A stretch of DNA of 64,000 nucleotides from Pedobacter psychroterrae (GTDB taxonomy: Bacteria; Bacteroidota; Bacteroidia; Sphingobacteriales; Sphingobacteriaceae). Location: NCBI RefSeq assembly GCF_004331695.1, contig NZ_SJSL01000008.1:62001-126000 (forward strand), read 5' to 3'. This document shows positions 52,955 through 61,639 of the stretch, in pieces. Each line of letters starts with the position of its first letter. Positions within the stretch are counted from its first letter, which is position 1. The notes below the pieces were generated by a model. That model worked only from the letters and a program-made list of their open reading frames with translations. It ran no database searches and was not told the origin of the DNA. The translations under genes and the position numbers were made by a program.

Positions 52955-54065
52955 GTTCGGATATCCATCTTGAAATACCACCTTTTAAGCTATACAGTTT
53001 TTTAACCTCATGATTTTCTTCGTGCAATAGCTCGGCAGCATACATACTCCTGATCCCGTGCTGGCAAAGCAGGATCACATTGGCCGCTTTGATAGTTCCC
53101 ATCTCATGATGAAATGCCGACATTGGGATAACGGTATGTTCAAATCCTTTTAATCTGGGTATTTCGCTTTCTTCCCGTACATCGATGACAAGGGTAGATG
53201 GCTGAAGACGCAATGCTTTAAACTGCGATGCATTGATTTCAATAATGGCAGGATCATTTATGCTGCATACTTCTTTATAATGCATGTTTAAAAATGCTTC
53301 TGTGTCTGCAGGGAGCAGTGCTTGTGATTGTTTTGAAGAGGTAAAGGCAACTTCGTAGAACTGATTGTTCAAGACATTAAAAGTAAGTAACGTTCCCGCA
53401 AGAACACTGCCGATTCCTGTGATTAATTTGATGGCTTCTGCTGCCTGCATTGTTCCGATTATTCCGGGCAATACACCAAGTACACCCGCTTCTGCACAAT
53501 TGGGAACCTCATTGTCACCTGGCGGATCAGGAAACAGATCTCTGTAGTTGCTGAGCCTATTTTTGCTGTCTGGTACGTTAAACACGGATACTTGACCCTC
53601 ATACTGGGCTATCGCGCCAAATATCAAAGGCTTTTTTAATAATGCACAAGCATCATTGATCAGGTACCGTGAAGAAAAATTGTCTGTACCATCCAATACT
53701 ATGTCATAATTGGGAATAATGTCCAGTGCATTGGCGACATTCAGCCTGATCCGGTAGTATTGAATTTCAATATCAGAATTGAGTTGACTTAACTTTAATG
53801 CTGCGGTTTCAGCTTTTGAAGCACCAATATCGGCCATGGTAAAAAGAATCTGGCGATGCAGGTTGCTAAGGTTGACCACGTCATCATCTACTATACCAAT
53901 GCGACCAACACCGGCAGCAGCTAGGTATTGTAAAGCCGGACAGCCAAGGCCTCCTGCACCTATTACCAAGACACTTGCCTCGGATAGTCTTAGCTGACCC
54001 TCCTTTCCAAATCCTTGAAGGATCATCTGCCTGTCGTATCTTGTAAAGTCCTTAGTGCTATTCAC
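52944..54065 (-). CDS. MoeB/ThiF-family adenylyltransferase with rhodanese domain
   Basis: A 373-residue E1-like enzyme. The ATP-binding GAGGLGCPALQYLAAAGVG is at about 36-54, with the LDGTDNF motif at 125-131 and C190 (PNCAEAGVLG). A C-terminal rhodanese domain (about 275-373) has the active-site C334 in CQHGIRS. The zinc-binding CxxC pairs of MoeB are absent. Such MoeZ/MoeB-R fusions adenylate and sulphurate the C-terminus of a ubiquitin-like sulphur carrier for molybdopterin, thiamine or thio-tRNA synthesis. No carrier protein gene is in the window. Third gene of the cupin / desaturase operon, 16 bp after the desaturase. Confidence 0.92.
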   Translation of the reverse strand: MNSTKDFTRYDRQMILQGFGKEGQLRLSEASVLVIGAGGLGCPALQYLAAAGVGRIGIVDDDVVNLSNLHRQILFTMADIGASKAETAALKLSQLNSDIEIQYYRIRLNVANALDIIPNYDIVLDGTDNFSSRYLINDACALLKKPLIFGAIAQYEGQVSVFNVPDSKNRLSNYRDLFPDPPGDNEVPNCAEAGVLGVLPGIIGTMQAAEAIKLITGIGSVLAGTLLTFNVLNNQFYEVAFTSSKQSQALLPADTEAFLNMHYKEVCSINDPAIIEINASQFKALRLQPSTLVIDVREESEIPRLKGFEHTVIPMSAFHHEMGTIKAANVILLCQHGIRSMYAAELLHEENHEVKKLYSLKGGISRWISELSP

Positions 54066-54081
54066 GTTGATAGGGTATGGA

Positions 54082-54810
54082 CTACGTCTTTCTTATCCGG
54101 ATGATATGTAACCAGTGCATTACCTTCATAACTGGGTAAGTAGGGTCAAATTCAAACCATCTTGATGCAAAATTAGGGCTATTGGGTTTTTTATGGTGGT
54201 TGTTTTGAAACAACTCACCCATCATCAGAAAATCAAGGGGCAGGGAATTTTTACTATGATCGTTATTGTCATGGTTGGAATAACCATATTTATGTCCGCA
54301 CCAATTTACAATCGCCCCATGCAACGGACCCATTAGAAAATGTATGGGTAGTAACAGGAACATCCACCATGCAGTTGCGAAAGTAATGTAAAACCAAATA
54401 TAAAATGCTATAAAAATTATCCTGGTAAACCATGAATCGCCAATTTTATCAATGATTGGCCAGGAAGGGTAATTGTCTCTGAATTGTTCCTCAGGTTCGT
54501 GGTTGAACTTAGCGTAGTTCAGGTAAATGTTTTTGGTCTGGATCATCATTCCCCATACATCTTTTACAAAATGCGGAGAGTGTGGGTCTTTTTCTGTGTC
54601 ACTAAATGCATGGTGCATACGGTGCAGAATTGCATAGGCCCTAGGATTTAAGAACGAAGAGCCCTGTGATAAAAAGGTAATTGTATAAAAGAACTTTTCC
54701 CAAAAAGGGTTCATTTTAAACATTTTATGTGAAGCATATCTATGCAGGAAAAATGTTTGAGAAAAAAGCGACAGAAACCAGTGTGCAAGAAAGAATAATA
54801 AAATGATCAT
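54082..54810 (-). CDS. acyl-CoA/fatty acid desaturase family protein
   Basis: A 242-residue membrane di-iron enzyme. The three histidine boxes are HRYASH (near residue 24), HRMHH (near 64) and NNHHKKPN (near 204). There are about four hydrophobic helices (IILLFFLAHWFLSLFSQTFF, ARIIFIAFYIWFYITFATAWW-like region). At 242 residues it is shorter than delta-9 desaturases (about 300) but similar to other short bacterial ones. It introduces double bonds into membrane acyl chains; position not deducible. In an operon with the cupin gene upstream (38-bp gap) and the MoeB-like gene downstream. Confidence 0.9.
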   Translation of the reverse strand: MIILLFFLAHWFLSLFSQTFFLHRYASHKMFKMNPFWEKFFYTITFLSQGSSFLNPRAYAILHRMHHAFSDTEKDPHSPHFVKDVWGMMIQTKNIYLNYAKFNHEPEEQFRDNYPSWPIIDKIGDSWFTRIIFIAFYIWFYITFATAWWMFLLLPIHFLMGPLHGAIVNWCGHKYGYSNHDNNDHSKNSLPLDFLMMGELFQNNHHKKPNSPNFASRWFEFDPTYPVMKVMHWLHIIRIRKT

Positions 54811-54848
54811 ATATAGTATTAACGAAGATAAATGGTATTTAGTTCTAT

Positions 54849-55346
54849 TTATCTTCCGAAATCATCTTGTACTCTTACAATATCATTTTCATCTGAAGGA
54901 TTGTCCAGATCAGTATGCTGCCAGATCTCTGATACAATACCCCAGTCTTTTAAACCTATCAGCCGATGTCTTTCTCCCTGTTTCAGTTTAATAGATTGTC
55001 CCGGTTCCAGCTGTTGCAATTCACCTTCTTCGTCACTATTGCTGGTCACAACACCTACAGTGCCGTTTACTACCCTCCAGATCTCGGCACGACGGTGGTG
55101 ATATTGCCATGATAAACGGGTGTCAGGAGCTACGATTAATATTTTAGGACTTAACTTGCCTGAAATTCTAAGTTCTTCTACGTTTAATCCTTCAAAATAA
55201 ACGTTTGCAAACTGTTGTGCCTGATCTTCATCAATTACAAAAAAACCTCCCCAGGGACGGGTCTCATCACGGGTAACCACATTAAATCCTTCAATTTTTA
55301 GGCGTTGTGCTACGCCGTCGAATATTTCTTTTTTCTGATCTGACAT
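54849..55346 (-). CDS. cupin protein, mannose-6-phosphate isomerase type II-like
   Basis: A 165-residue cytosolic protein with one cupin fold. LSWQYHHRRAEIWRVVNGTV carries the metal-binding histidines and glutamate of cupin motif 1, and GQSIKLKQGERHRLIGL that of motif 2. The pattern RPWGGFFV ahead of it resembles the C-terminal phosphomannose isomerase domain of type II enzymes. It lacks the nucleotidyltransferase half, so isomerase activity is likely but not certain. First gene of the operon and preceded by an excellent promoter. Confidence 0.82.
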   Translation of the reverse strand: MSDQKKEIFDGVAQRLKIEGFNVVTRDETRPWGGFFVIDEDQAQQFANVYFEGLNVEELRISGKLSPKILIVAPDTRLSWQYHHRRAEIWRVVNGTVGVVTSNSDEEGELQQLEPGQSIKLKQGERHRLIGLKDWGIVSEIWQHTDLDNPSDENDIVRVQDDFGR

Positions 55347-55368
55347 TAGAATGGTATATAATAATCCT

Positions 55369-55399
55369 CAAACTTATGAATAATTGCTTTAAAGAGCAA
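55369..55399 (-). promoter_or_regulatory. promoter of the cupin / desaturase / MoeB operon
   Basis: On the minus strand, TTG (55397-55399) is followed after exactly 20 nt by TAAGTTTG (55369-55376). The predicted start is about 18 nt upstream of the ATG at 55346. Identical boxes and spacing to the M16 promoter. Confidence 0.7.
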
Positions 55400-55407
55400 T
55401 TTTAATG

Positions 55408-56013
55408 TTAAGGTGTTTGTGTGTCGTTAGACAGCTTGTCAATTTTGAACAGATCAGCATTCAGTCCAACAATCAGGTCATATAGCAAAGAGATGTTTTT
55501 ATCATTGGCGGGTATTTTTTCTGTTAGGATATCAGAATATTTATCTAAAAACTCTTCGTATACCTCATCAGGTACTTCTACTTCATTGAGCCTGATCTGG
55601 CAGGTAGTATGATATATAAGCTGGGAAATAGAGAAGTATACTGAATTGAGATTAATCAGGAGGTCATTGTAGGATTTATTATCCCAGTCAATAATGTATG
55701 TAAAATAATTGTCAGAAGCGAGCATATTGTATTCTTCATTTTCCATTACCTCCATTTCATCGAGGTTATTGATAAGAAAATAGGCTTTGGAACAATCTAC
55801 TACCTTTTCAACGGAATTTAGCAGGATTTGTACCACCTCGTCATCAACGGATTCCAACAATTCAAAATCGTCGGGGGAGATAGAATCAGCATCAACCAGT
55901 CCCTTTAAATCTGCGAGATCATTTTCATGTGCAAGCAGGAAGCCATACTTACAGAGCTCGTTGATAATGAAACATAATACGTGGGGTACCAGGCCCTTTA
56001 TGGAATCTTCCAA
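55408..56013 (-). CDS. hypothetical acidic protein
   Basis: A 201-residue soluble, very acidic protein, predicted mostly helical (LVPHVLCFIINELCKYGFLL, VYFSISQLIYHTTCQIRLNE, DEVYEEFLDKYSDILTEKIP). No signal peptide or membrane segment. I do not recognise a family. It follows the response regulator on the same strand across a terminator and is upstream of the cupin operon, with its own start at 56013. Similar acidic helical proteins occur beside signalling genes in Bacteroidota, but that is not evidence of function. Confidence 0.55.
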   Translation of the reverse strand: MEDSIKGLVPHVLCFIINELCKYGFLLAHENDLADLKGLVDADSISPDDFELLESVDDEVVQILLNSVEKVVDCSKAYFLINNLDEMEVMENEEYNMLASDNYFTYIIDWDNKSYNDLLINLNSVYFSISQLIYHTTCQIRLNEVEVPDEVYEEFLDKYSDILTEKIPANDKNISLLYDLIVGLNADLFKIDKLSNDTQTP

Positions 56014-56076
56014 AATACATTACTTTTATCTCAAGAATATGAAGTTAATTACATCTGGGGAGATTAACAAAATAAT

Positions 56077-56113
56077 TTAAAAAAGAAGCTCTGCCAAAAT
56101 TTTAGCAGAGCTT
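56077..56113 (-). terminator. terminator after the response regulator
   Basis: A perfect 9-bp stem (56086-56094 with 56105-56113) with a 10-nt A/T loop, followed on the minus strand by a T-rich run, 25 nt after the response regulator stop. Confidence 0.85.
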
Positions 56114-56137
56114 TCATTACATATAGGGATGATGAGA

Positions 56138-56500
56138 TTATTTTAGCAACTGGGCATTGATTCTTTTTACGATATAATCGATATCGAATGGTTTACTGAT
56201 ATAATCATTTGCACCGGCCTCTATACTTTTTTGTTTATTCTGGTCGTTCGCAGACATAACAATGATAGGGATGTGTTTGGTAAAAGGATCACTTTTTAAA
56301 TCGGTACAAATATCAGTCCCGTCGCCATCTGGAATCATAACATCCAGAATGAAAAGATCGGGTACTGAATCCTTGAGTTTGCTTTTTAGTTCAGCAAATG
56401 AGGATGAGAGCTGTAATTCATAGCCTTCATCTTTCAGCAGGACACCAATAATGTATCTGATATCCTCATCATCTTCAAGCACATGTATTCTTTTAATCAT
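56138..56500 (-). CDS. single-domain response regulator (CheY-like)
   Basis: A 120-residue receiver domain with no output domain. The acidic pocket is EDDED at 9-13, the phosphoacceptor is D53 (LDVMIPDGDG), followed by MSAND and the conserved lysine in YISKPFD. It should be phosphorylated by a histidine kinase and act by protein contact. The kinases at 29192-33253 and 60335-61555, neither with its own receiver, are candidate partners. Monocistronic with its own terminator. Confidence 0.93.
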   Translation of the reverse strand: MIKRIHVLEDDEDIRYIIGVLLKDEGYELQLSSSFAELKSKLKDSVPDLFILDVMIPDGDGTDICTDLKSDPFTKHIPIIVMSANDQNKQKSIEAGANDYISKPFDIDYIVKRINAQLLK

Positions 56501-56554
56501 AGTTGGGTTATATTTTTAGTTGTACAGGCTAATGTTCTAGCAACAACTTTGCCA

Positions 56555-57868
56555 CTATTTTGTCTTTATCCATATGGCGAGGTCATCGACAAGTACAGAT
56601 GACACATTTCCAGGTATATCATACTGCTGGCTGTTGCCCTTTTCCTTTTGCGTAGCCATCAAATGGTTGAGGTCAGGATATAATTTTACAGTTGCACTTT
56701 TTTGTTTTTCTAATGCTGTCTTCCAAAGTGTGTAATCCTGCTCTGTTACCTGAAAGTCATTACCTCCCTGTGCGATAAATATGCGCTGTTTGAGTTTTTT
56801 GGCAACAGCAACCTGGTCGTAAATATTGAGGTCAACCCAATATGACGCTGGCATCCCTAACAGTAATGAGTCCGGTTTTACTGTCCCTAGTTGAGTTATT
56901 TTAGTTTGGGAAAGTTCCAGTATTATAGTGTCAAGCAGCTTCTTGCCCTTATCTGTTGTGTCTTTTGCCAGACTAAACATGTATTTATTCTGGTCGATTA
57001 TAATGTCCGTCAATTTTCTGGCAGGGGCAGCAAGGAGAATCAGGCCTTTAAGATCAGGAGCAAGCGCGCCTAATCTTGGTGCAAGCATACCTCCCAAGCT
57101 ATGTCCAAGTAGATAGATCTGTTTTTTGTCAATACCTGGTGTAGTCCGCGCAAGCTCGATTGCAGCCAGGGCATCATCCAGTACCTCTTCCTTAACAGTG
57201 AAAGCTCCGGAAAAATCACCTGCATAAACCAAGGTGCGCTTTACGTACCGTATGGAAGCGATGCCTTTAGCGGCAAGGCCAAGTGCCAGATCCTTAAACG
57301 GTTTGTTTGCACCAACGCTTTCATCCATGTCTGACGGTCCAGAGCCATGCACCAGGACTACTACCGGGTAATTAGTTGCATTTTTTGGAACAATGAGTTT
57401 GCCAACAAGCTGATGCTTTGGTGTTTTAACATAAATTTCTGTTTCTTTGTATAAGGTGCTGTCTGCATACATTGGCAACTTATATGCTTCGGAGGCGGCC
57501 TTTGGCTGGATAAAAAAGCCAACGATTTTATCGGTCTTGTTAAAGCCAATAATAAAATTCTGGGTATCACCGGAAAATTTTGCTTCTACTGTAACTACAT
57601 AATACTCGCCCTGTGCTTTGGTTCCTACCACACTCACATTTTCCAGTTTACCGAACTTTTCCGTGATCTTGGACCATAGGTCTTTTAGGTTATCTTCAGA
57701 AATCTTGGTTTTGAAACTATCATCAAAAAAATTGTAAGCTTCCGTATATTTTTCCTCACTCAGGCTTTTAAAGTAATCTTCAGAACGGCCAAATAGGTTT
57801 AACATTCCCTGCGAAAATGCAGATGTCGTAAGTAATAACGTAAAAAACAGTAGTGCAACTTTCTTCAT
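56555..57868 (-). CDS. secreted alpha/beta hydrolase with DUF3887 domain
   Basis: A 437-residue protein. The ATG at 57868 (MKKVALLFFTLLLTTSAFS) gives a clean signal peptide; the frame also allows a start at 57883. Residues about 25-125 are a DUF3887-type domain (YTEAYNFFDDSFKTKISEDN). The rest is an alpha/beta hydrolase with nucleophile serine in GHSLGG, VVLVHGSGPSDMDESVG at the oxyanion region, and the late D/H residues (IAQGGNDFQV, DLNHLM). Probably a periplasmic esterase or peptidase. Promoter boxes lie so close to the ATG that the mRNA may be leaderless. Confidence 0.88.
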   Translation of the reverse strand: MKKVALLFFTLLLTTSAFSQGMLNLFGRSEDYFKSLSEEKYTEAYNFFDDSFKTKISEDNLKDLWSKITEKFGKLENVSVVGTKAQGEYYVVTVEAKFSGDTQNFIIGFNKTDKIVGFFIQPKAASEAYKLPMYADSTLYKETEIYVKTPKHQLVGKLIVPKNATNYPVVVLVHGSGPSDMDESVGANKPFKDLALGLAAKGIASIRYVKRTLVYAGDFSGAFTVKEEVLDDALAAIELARTTPGIDKKQIYLLGHSLGGMLAPRLGALAPDLKGLILLAAPARKLTDIIIDQNKYMFSLAKDTTDKGKKLLDTIILELSQTKITQLGTVKPDSLLLGMPASYWVDLNIYDQVAVAKKLKQRIFIAQGGNDFQVTEQDYTLWKTALEKQKSATVKLYPDLNHLMATQKEKGNSQQYDIPGNVSSVLVDDLAIWIKTK

Positions 57869-57871
57869 ATT

Positions 57872-57902
57872 CAAAGTTAGCAATATTTTCTCATCACGGC
57901 AA
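57872..57902 (-). promoter_or_regulatory. promoter boxes touching the hydrolase start codon
   Basis: On the minus strand, TTG (57900-57902) is followed after 20 nt by TAACTTTG (57872-57879). Only 3 nt separate the box from the ATG at 57868, so transcription would begin at or next to the start codon. Confidence 0.55.
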
Positions 57903-57991
57903 TTGAGTTAATTATTGGCAAAGCTTTTGATATGAAAAAAATGTAGATATATAAAATAAGTTTAAACTTTATTATAGGGGTAAAAACGTTA

Positions 57992-59746
57992 ATGAGCAAA
58001 AAACCTAAAAATTCGTTTAAGGCTGAACCCATCAGCACGCTAGCTAAATCTCCTACTGGAATAAGTGGTTTAGATGAAATTACCAATGGCGGGCTTCCTT
58101 TGGGTAGACCAACACTGGTGTGCGGTAGCGCCGGTTGCGGAAAGACATTACTTTCTGTAGAGTTTATTATCAGGGGTGCATTAGAATTTAATGAACCAGG
58201 TGTATTTATGACTTTTGAAGAAAAGGCGCAGGAATTGTCTATGAATGTAGCCTCTCTGGGTTTTGATCTGGATAAACTCGTCCGCGATAAAATGATCAGG
58301 GTTGATCACGTCCATATTGAGCGAAGCGAAATTGAAGAAACTGGGGAATATGACCTTGATGGCCTATTCATAAGATTGGGGCATGCTATAGATAGTATTG
58401 GTGCTAAACGGGTAGCACTCGACACCATAGAAAACCTATTTTCAGGCTTATCCAATCAAAACATTTTGAGGGCAGAGTTGAGAAGATTGTTTCAATGGCT
58501 CAAAGATAAAGGGGTGACTGCAATTATCACCGGTGAACGTGGAGAAAGTTCTTTAACCCGACAAGGGTTGGAAGAATATGTTTCTGACTGTGTGATCTTG
58601 CTGGAAAACAGGATTTCGAATCAGATTTCGACGCGCCTGCTAAGGATAGTAAAATATAGGGGCTCTACGCATGGCACCAATGAGTATCCTTTTTTAATCG
58701 ATGAAGATGGAATATCGGTACTGCCGGTAACTTCGCTGCAACTGGACGTACACGTATCGAGAGATGCGGTAAGTTCAGGCATTGAAAGTCTTGATAAAAT
58801 GCTGGGCGGTCATGGCTTTTTTAAGGGAAGCAGTATATTGGTTTCTGGAACAGCAGGTACAGGAAAAACAAGTATCGCGAGTTCATTCGTAGATTATAAT
58901 TGCCAGATAAATAAGAAGTGTATGTATTTCGCTTTTGAAGAATCTCCGATGCAGATATTAAGAAATATGAGTTCAATAGGAATTGATCTATCGAAACATT
59001 TAAAAAATGGCTTGCTGGAATTTCATGCATCGAGGCCAACTATTCACGGGCTGGAAATGCACCTCGTATCCATACATAAAGAAATTAAAAGATTTAAACC
59101 TGATATAGTAGTCCTTGACCCAATTACTAATCTTATTACGGTAGGATCTGTAAGTGAAGTCAAGGCCATGCTGATCCGCTTGGTTGATTTCCTTCAGAAT
59201 GAAAAGGTCACAGTAATGTTTACCGCACTCGCACTCAACAATACCCTAAATGAGCAGACAGACGAGGGGATTTCATCGCTGGTCGATGCCTGGTTGCTGA
59301 TTCGAGATATAGAATTCAATGGAGAACGCAACCGCGGACTCTACGTAATGAAATCCAGAGGTATGGGACATTCAAACCAGGTGCGGGAATTTATAATAAC
59401 TGATGATGGCTTAAAACTTGTAGAGGTGTATCTGGGCCCGGATGGTGTGCTCACAGGTTCTGCAAGGGAGGCGCATATTTTACGTGAACAAACCGGCGTT
59501 GCGTTGCATGGGCAGGCTATTAGCAGAAAGGACCGTGAGATATCAAGAAAACGCAGGGTTCTGGAAGCAAAAATTGCAAGTTTGCAGACAGAATTCGAAT
59601 CCGCGGAAGAGGAGTTGAACAAGGTTTATATAGAAGAAGAACTCAAAAATCAGATCATGCAGCAGACACGTCTGGAGTTGATCAATAAGCGGAAAGGCAG
59701 GGAAACCTTGACAGAGAAACAAACCAAATCCCGTAAAACTAGATAG
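57992..59746 (+). CDS. kaiC: KaiC-family RecA-like ATPase
   Basis: A 584-residue protein with two KaiC domains. CI has Walker A GSAGCGKT (45-52) and the EE pair in FMTFEEKAQ. CII has Walker A GTAGTGKT (286-293) and FAFEES. In CII, IS-S428-S429-type residues (GISSLVDAW, S428 and S429) occupy the place of the phosphorylated Ser431/Thr432 of cyanobacterial KaiC, so autophosphorylation is plausible. A basic C-terminal coiled coil (about 505-584) replaces the KaiA-binding tail. No kaiA is present. First gene of a four-gene operon with two kaiB-like genes and a histidine kinase. A role in timing or stress signalling is inference. Confidence 0.93.
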   Translation: MSKKPKNSFKAEPISTLAKSPTGISGLDEITNGGLPLGRPTLVCGSAGCGKTLLSVEFIIRGALEFNEPGVFMTFEEKAQELSMNVASLGFDLDKLVRDKMIRVDHVHIERSEIEETGEYDLDGLFIRLGHAIDSIGAKRVALDTIENLFSGLSNQNILRAELRRLFQWLKDKGVTAIITGERGESSLTRQGLEEYVSDCVILLENRISNQISTRLLRIVKYRGSTHGTNEYPFLIDEDGISVLPVTSLQLDVHVSRDAVSSGIESLDKMLGGHGFFKGSSILVSGTAGTGKTSIASSFVDYNCQINKKCMYFAFEESPMQILRNMSSIGIDLSKHLKNGLLEFHASRPTIHGLEMHLVSIHKEIKRFKPDIVVLDPITNLITVGSVSEVKAMLIRLVDFLQNEKVTVMFTALALNNTLNEQTDEGISSLVDAWLLIRDIEFNGERNRGLYVMKSRGMGHSNQVREFIITDDGLKLVEVYLGPDGVLTGSAREAHILREQTGVALHGQAISRKDREISRKRRVLEAKIASLQTEFESAEEELNKVYIEEELKNQIMQQTRLELINKRKGRETLTEKQTKSRKTR

Positions 59747-59749
59747 CAT

Positions 59750-60040
59750 ATGAAAGAAGAAATATGGGAACTTAGGCTATATGTAGCGGGTAAAACTCCT
59801 AAATCTGTAAGTGCAATTAATAATCTTAACAGATACTGTGAGGAGCATTTGCAGGGGAAATATAAAATTGAAGTAATAGATTTGTTGCTACAACCACAGC
59901 TTGCAGAAGGTGACCAGATTTTCGCGGTGCCTACGCTGGTAAGAAAAGTGCCTGTACCAATACGTAAAATAATTGGCGACCTGAGTAATGAAGAAAAAGT
60001 ACTTGTAGGGCTTAACATCAGACCATTAAAACATATTTAA
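59750..60040 (+). CDS. kaiB: KaiB-like protein 1
   Basis: A 96-residue protein of the KaiB family. WELRLYVAGKTPKSVSAINN matches the first strand-helix of the fold, and EVIDLLLQPQLAEGDQIFAVPTLVRK contains the conserved KaiB AxPTLV segment, followed by RKIIGDLSNEEKVLVGL. It starts 3 bp after kaiC and is immediately followed by a second copy. KaiB binds the CI ring of KaiC and can adopt a thioredoxin-like fold. Confidence 0.93.
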   Translation: MKEEIWELRLYVAGKTPKSVSAINNLNRYCEEHLQGKYKIEVIDLLLQPQLAEGDQIFAVPTLVRKVPVPIRKIIGDLSNEEKVLVGLNIRPLKHI

Positions 60041-60325
60041 GTGGATTTCAGCGAAAAGGAGTATTATCTTATTTTATTTATTACCGGAGCATCACCTAAT
60101 TCGGTGAGGGCTATAAGTAATATAAAATCCATTTGTGAGAAATACTTGAAAGGAAATTATATTTTAGAAATTGTAGATGTATATAAAAGCCCGGAGATAG
60201 CTCAAAAAGAACAGATCGTTGCACTGCCTACACTGATTAAAAAGAAACCGGAAATGGAAAGAAGATTGGTTGGAGACATGTCTGAAACGGAAAAGGTGAT
60301 GCGTGGACTCGGAATTTTATCGTAA
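60041..60325 (+). CDS. KaiB-like protein 2
   Basis: A 94-residue KaiB paralogue starting at a GTG that directly follows the previous stop codon. YYLILFITGASPNSVRAISN, then IVDVYKSPEIAQKEQIVALPTLIK and RRLVGDMSETEKVMRGLGI show the same motifs. It is diverged from its neighbour but fully aligned along the length, so this is an old tandem duplication. It may form mixed complexes with copy 1 or have a different partner such as the kinase. Confidence 0.92.
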   Translation: MDFSEKEYYLILFITGASPNSVRAISNIKSICEKYLKGNYILEIVDVYKSPEIAQKEQIVALPTLIKKKPEMERRLVGDMSETEKVMRGLGILS

Positions 60326-60334
60326 ATATCACCT

Positions 60335-61555
60335 ATGAGCGCAGAACCCACAAAAGAGCAGATAGCTGCAGAATTACAGGAAGTACGCCTCCAGTTGGAG
60401 GATGCGAATGATACCATTCATGCAATAAGGACCGGTATGGTGGATGCTTTTGTAGTGCAGGGAGAGGACGGACATCAGCTTTATACGCTTAAAAGTGCAG
60501 ATCAAACATTCAGGGTGCTTATAGAGAAAATGCAGGAAGGAGCTATTACGCTTAGTAAAGACGGGATTATACTTTATTGCAATTCAAGTTTTGCTGAGAT
60601 GGCAGGCGTACCACTTGATCAGGTAATAGGCGCGCATTTCAACAGTTTTATCCAGGGAATTACCTTTACTGGTCTCAATGAGATTATTATGGGTGGGAAA
60701 TTTACGGATTATAAAACCGAAGATACATTAACATGTGCCGATGGTACGATATTGCCCGTGCTTTTATCTTTAACAAACCTCAGTCTGGAAGATGGGACTG
60801 CATTAAGTGTGATCTGCACTGACCTTACTGCTCAGAAGGATGCGCAGCGCAGGGCAACTGATATAGACAATCAACGAAAAGCAATTGAGCAAAAAGATGA
60901 ATTTATTGGCATCGCCAGTCATGAATTAAAGACTCCGCTTACAAGTTTAAAAGCGTATATGCAATTGATATTGGCTTATAACAAAGATAAAGTCCCAGAA
61001 CAAATAAAAACGTTTATCTCCAAGGCTGAGGTGTCAATCAGTAAATTACAGACACTGGTAAATGACCTGTTGGATGTGAGTAAGATACAGGCGGGTAAGC
61101 TTCATTTTAGTACGAGTCCGCTGTATGTAAATAAATTGGTGTCGTCATGCATTGAAAATGCCTCATACATGTTTCCTGACTACCATATAGTATTTACACC
61201 GGAGGAGGATTTTGTAGTAAATGGAAATACAGAACGTTTGGAGCAGGTATTGATGAATATGATTAATAATGCTGTAAAATATTCGCCCCAGTCTAAAGAT
61301 GTTATCCTTTCAGTTGAGAAAGCAGGGGCAAATGTTAAAATCTCCGTTACTGATTATGGAATAGGTCTTTCAGCAGAACAGCAGGATAGAATATTCGAAC
61401 GTTTTTATCGCGTAGATGATAAAAATTTTATGGTAAGTGGCCTGGGAATGGGACTTTATATCTCTAAAGAGATCATAAATAACCATAAGGGTAGGATGGG
61501 CGTAGTCAGTAAGATCAATCAGGGCGCTACTTTTTACATTACCCTGCCATTGTAA
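60335..61555 (+). CDS. PAS-domain histidine kinase of the kai operon
   Basis: A 406-residue cytosolic kinase. A short N-terminal coiled coil (1-50) leads to a PAS domain (about 60-175, FRVLIEKMQEGAITLSKDGI), then HisKA with H196 (SHELKTPLTSL) and an HATPase domain (NMINNAVKYSP, DYGIGLSAEQQDRIF, GLGMGLYISKEI). No membrane segments and no receiver. It is 9 bp after the second kaiB-like gene, so it is a likely output of the KaiC/KaiB state, as SasA is in cyanobacteria, although it lacks SasA's KaiB-like sensor domain. Confidence 0.93.
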   Translation: MSAEPTKEQIAAELQEVRLQLEDANDTIHAIRTGMVDAFVVQGEDGHQLYTLKSADQTFRVLIEKMQEGAITLSKDGIILYCNSSFAEMAGVPLDQVIGAHFNSFIQGITFTGLNEIIMGGKFTDYKTEDTLTCADGTILPVLLSLTNLSLEDGTALSVICTDLTAQKDAQRRATDIDNQRKAIEQKDEFIGIASHELKTPLTSLKAYMQLILAYNKDKVPEQIKTFISKAEVSISKLQTLVNDLLDVSKIQAGKLHFSTSPLYVNKLVSSCIENASYMFPDYHIVFTPEEDFVVNGNTERLEQVLMNMINNAVKYSPQSKDVILSVEKAGANVKISVTDYGIGLSAEQQDRIFERFYRVDDKNFMVSGLGMGLYISKEIINNHKGRMGVVSKINQGATFYITLPL

Positions 61556-61602
61556 TTTATTTGGCATAAGGTTGTATTAAACAAAGTTATGTTGATTTTT
61601 CG

Positions 61603-61610
61603 TAAGTTTG
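61603..61610 (+). promoter_or_regulatory. -7 box of the CotH-family gene
   Basis: TAAGTTTG is a full TAnnTTTG match, 29 bp before the ATG at 61640. No TTG lies at 19-21 nt upstream, so support is partial. Confidence 0.45.
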
Positions 61611-61639
61611 TTTATAACCAAATGTAAGCACCGTATCAT

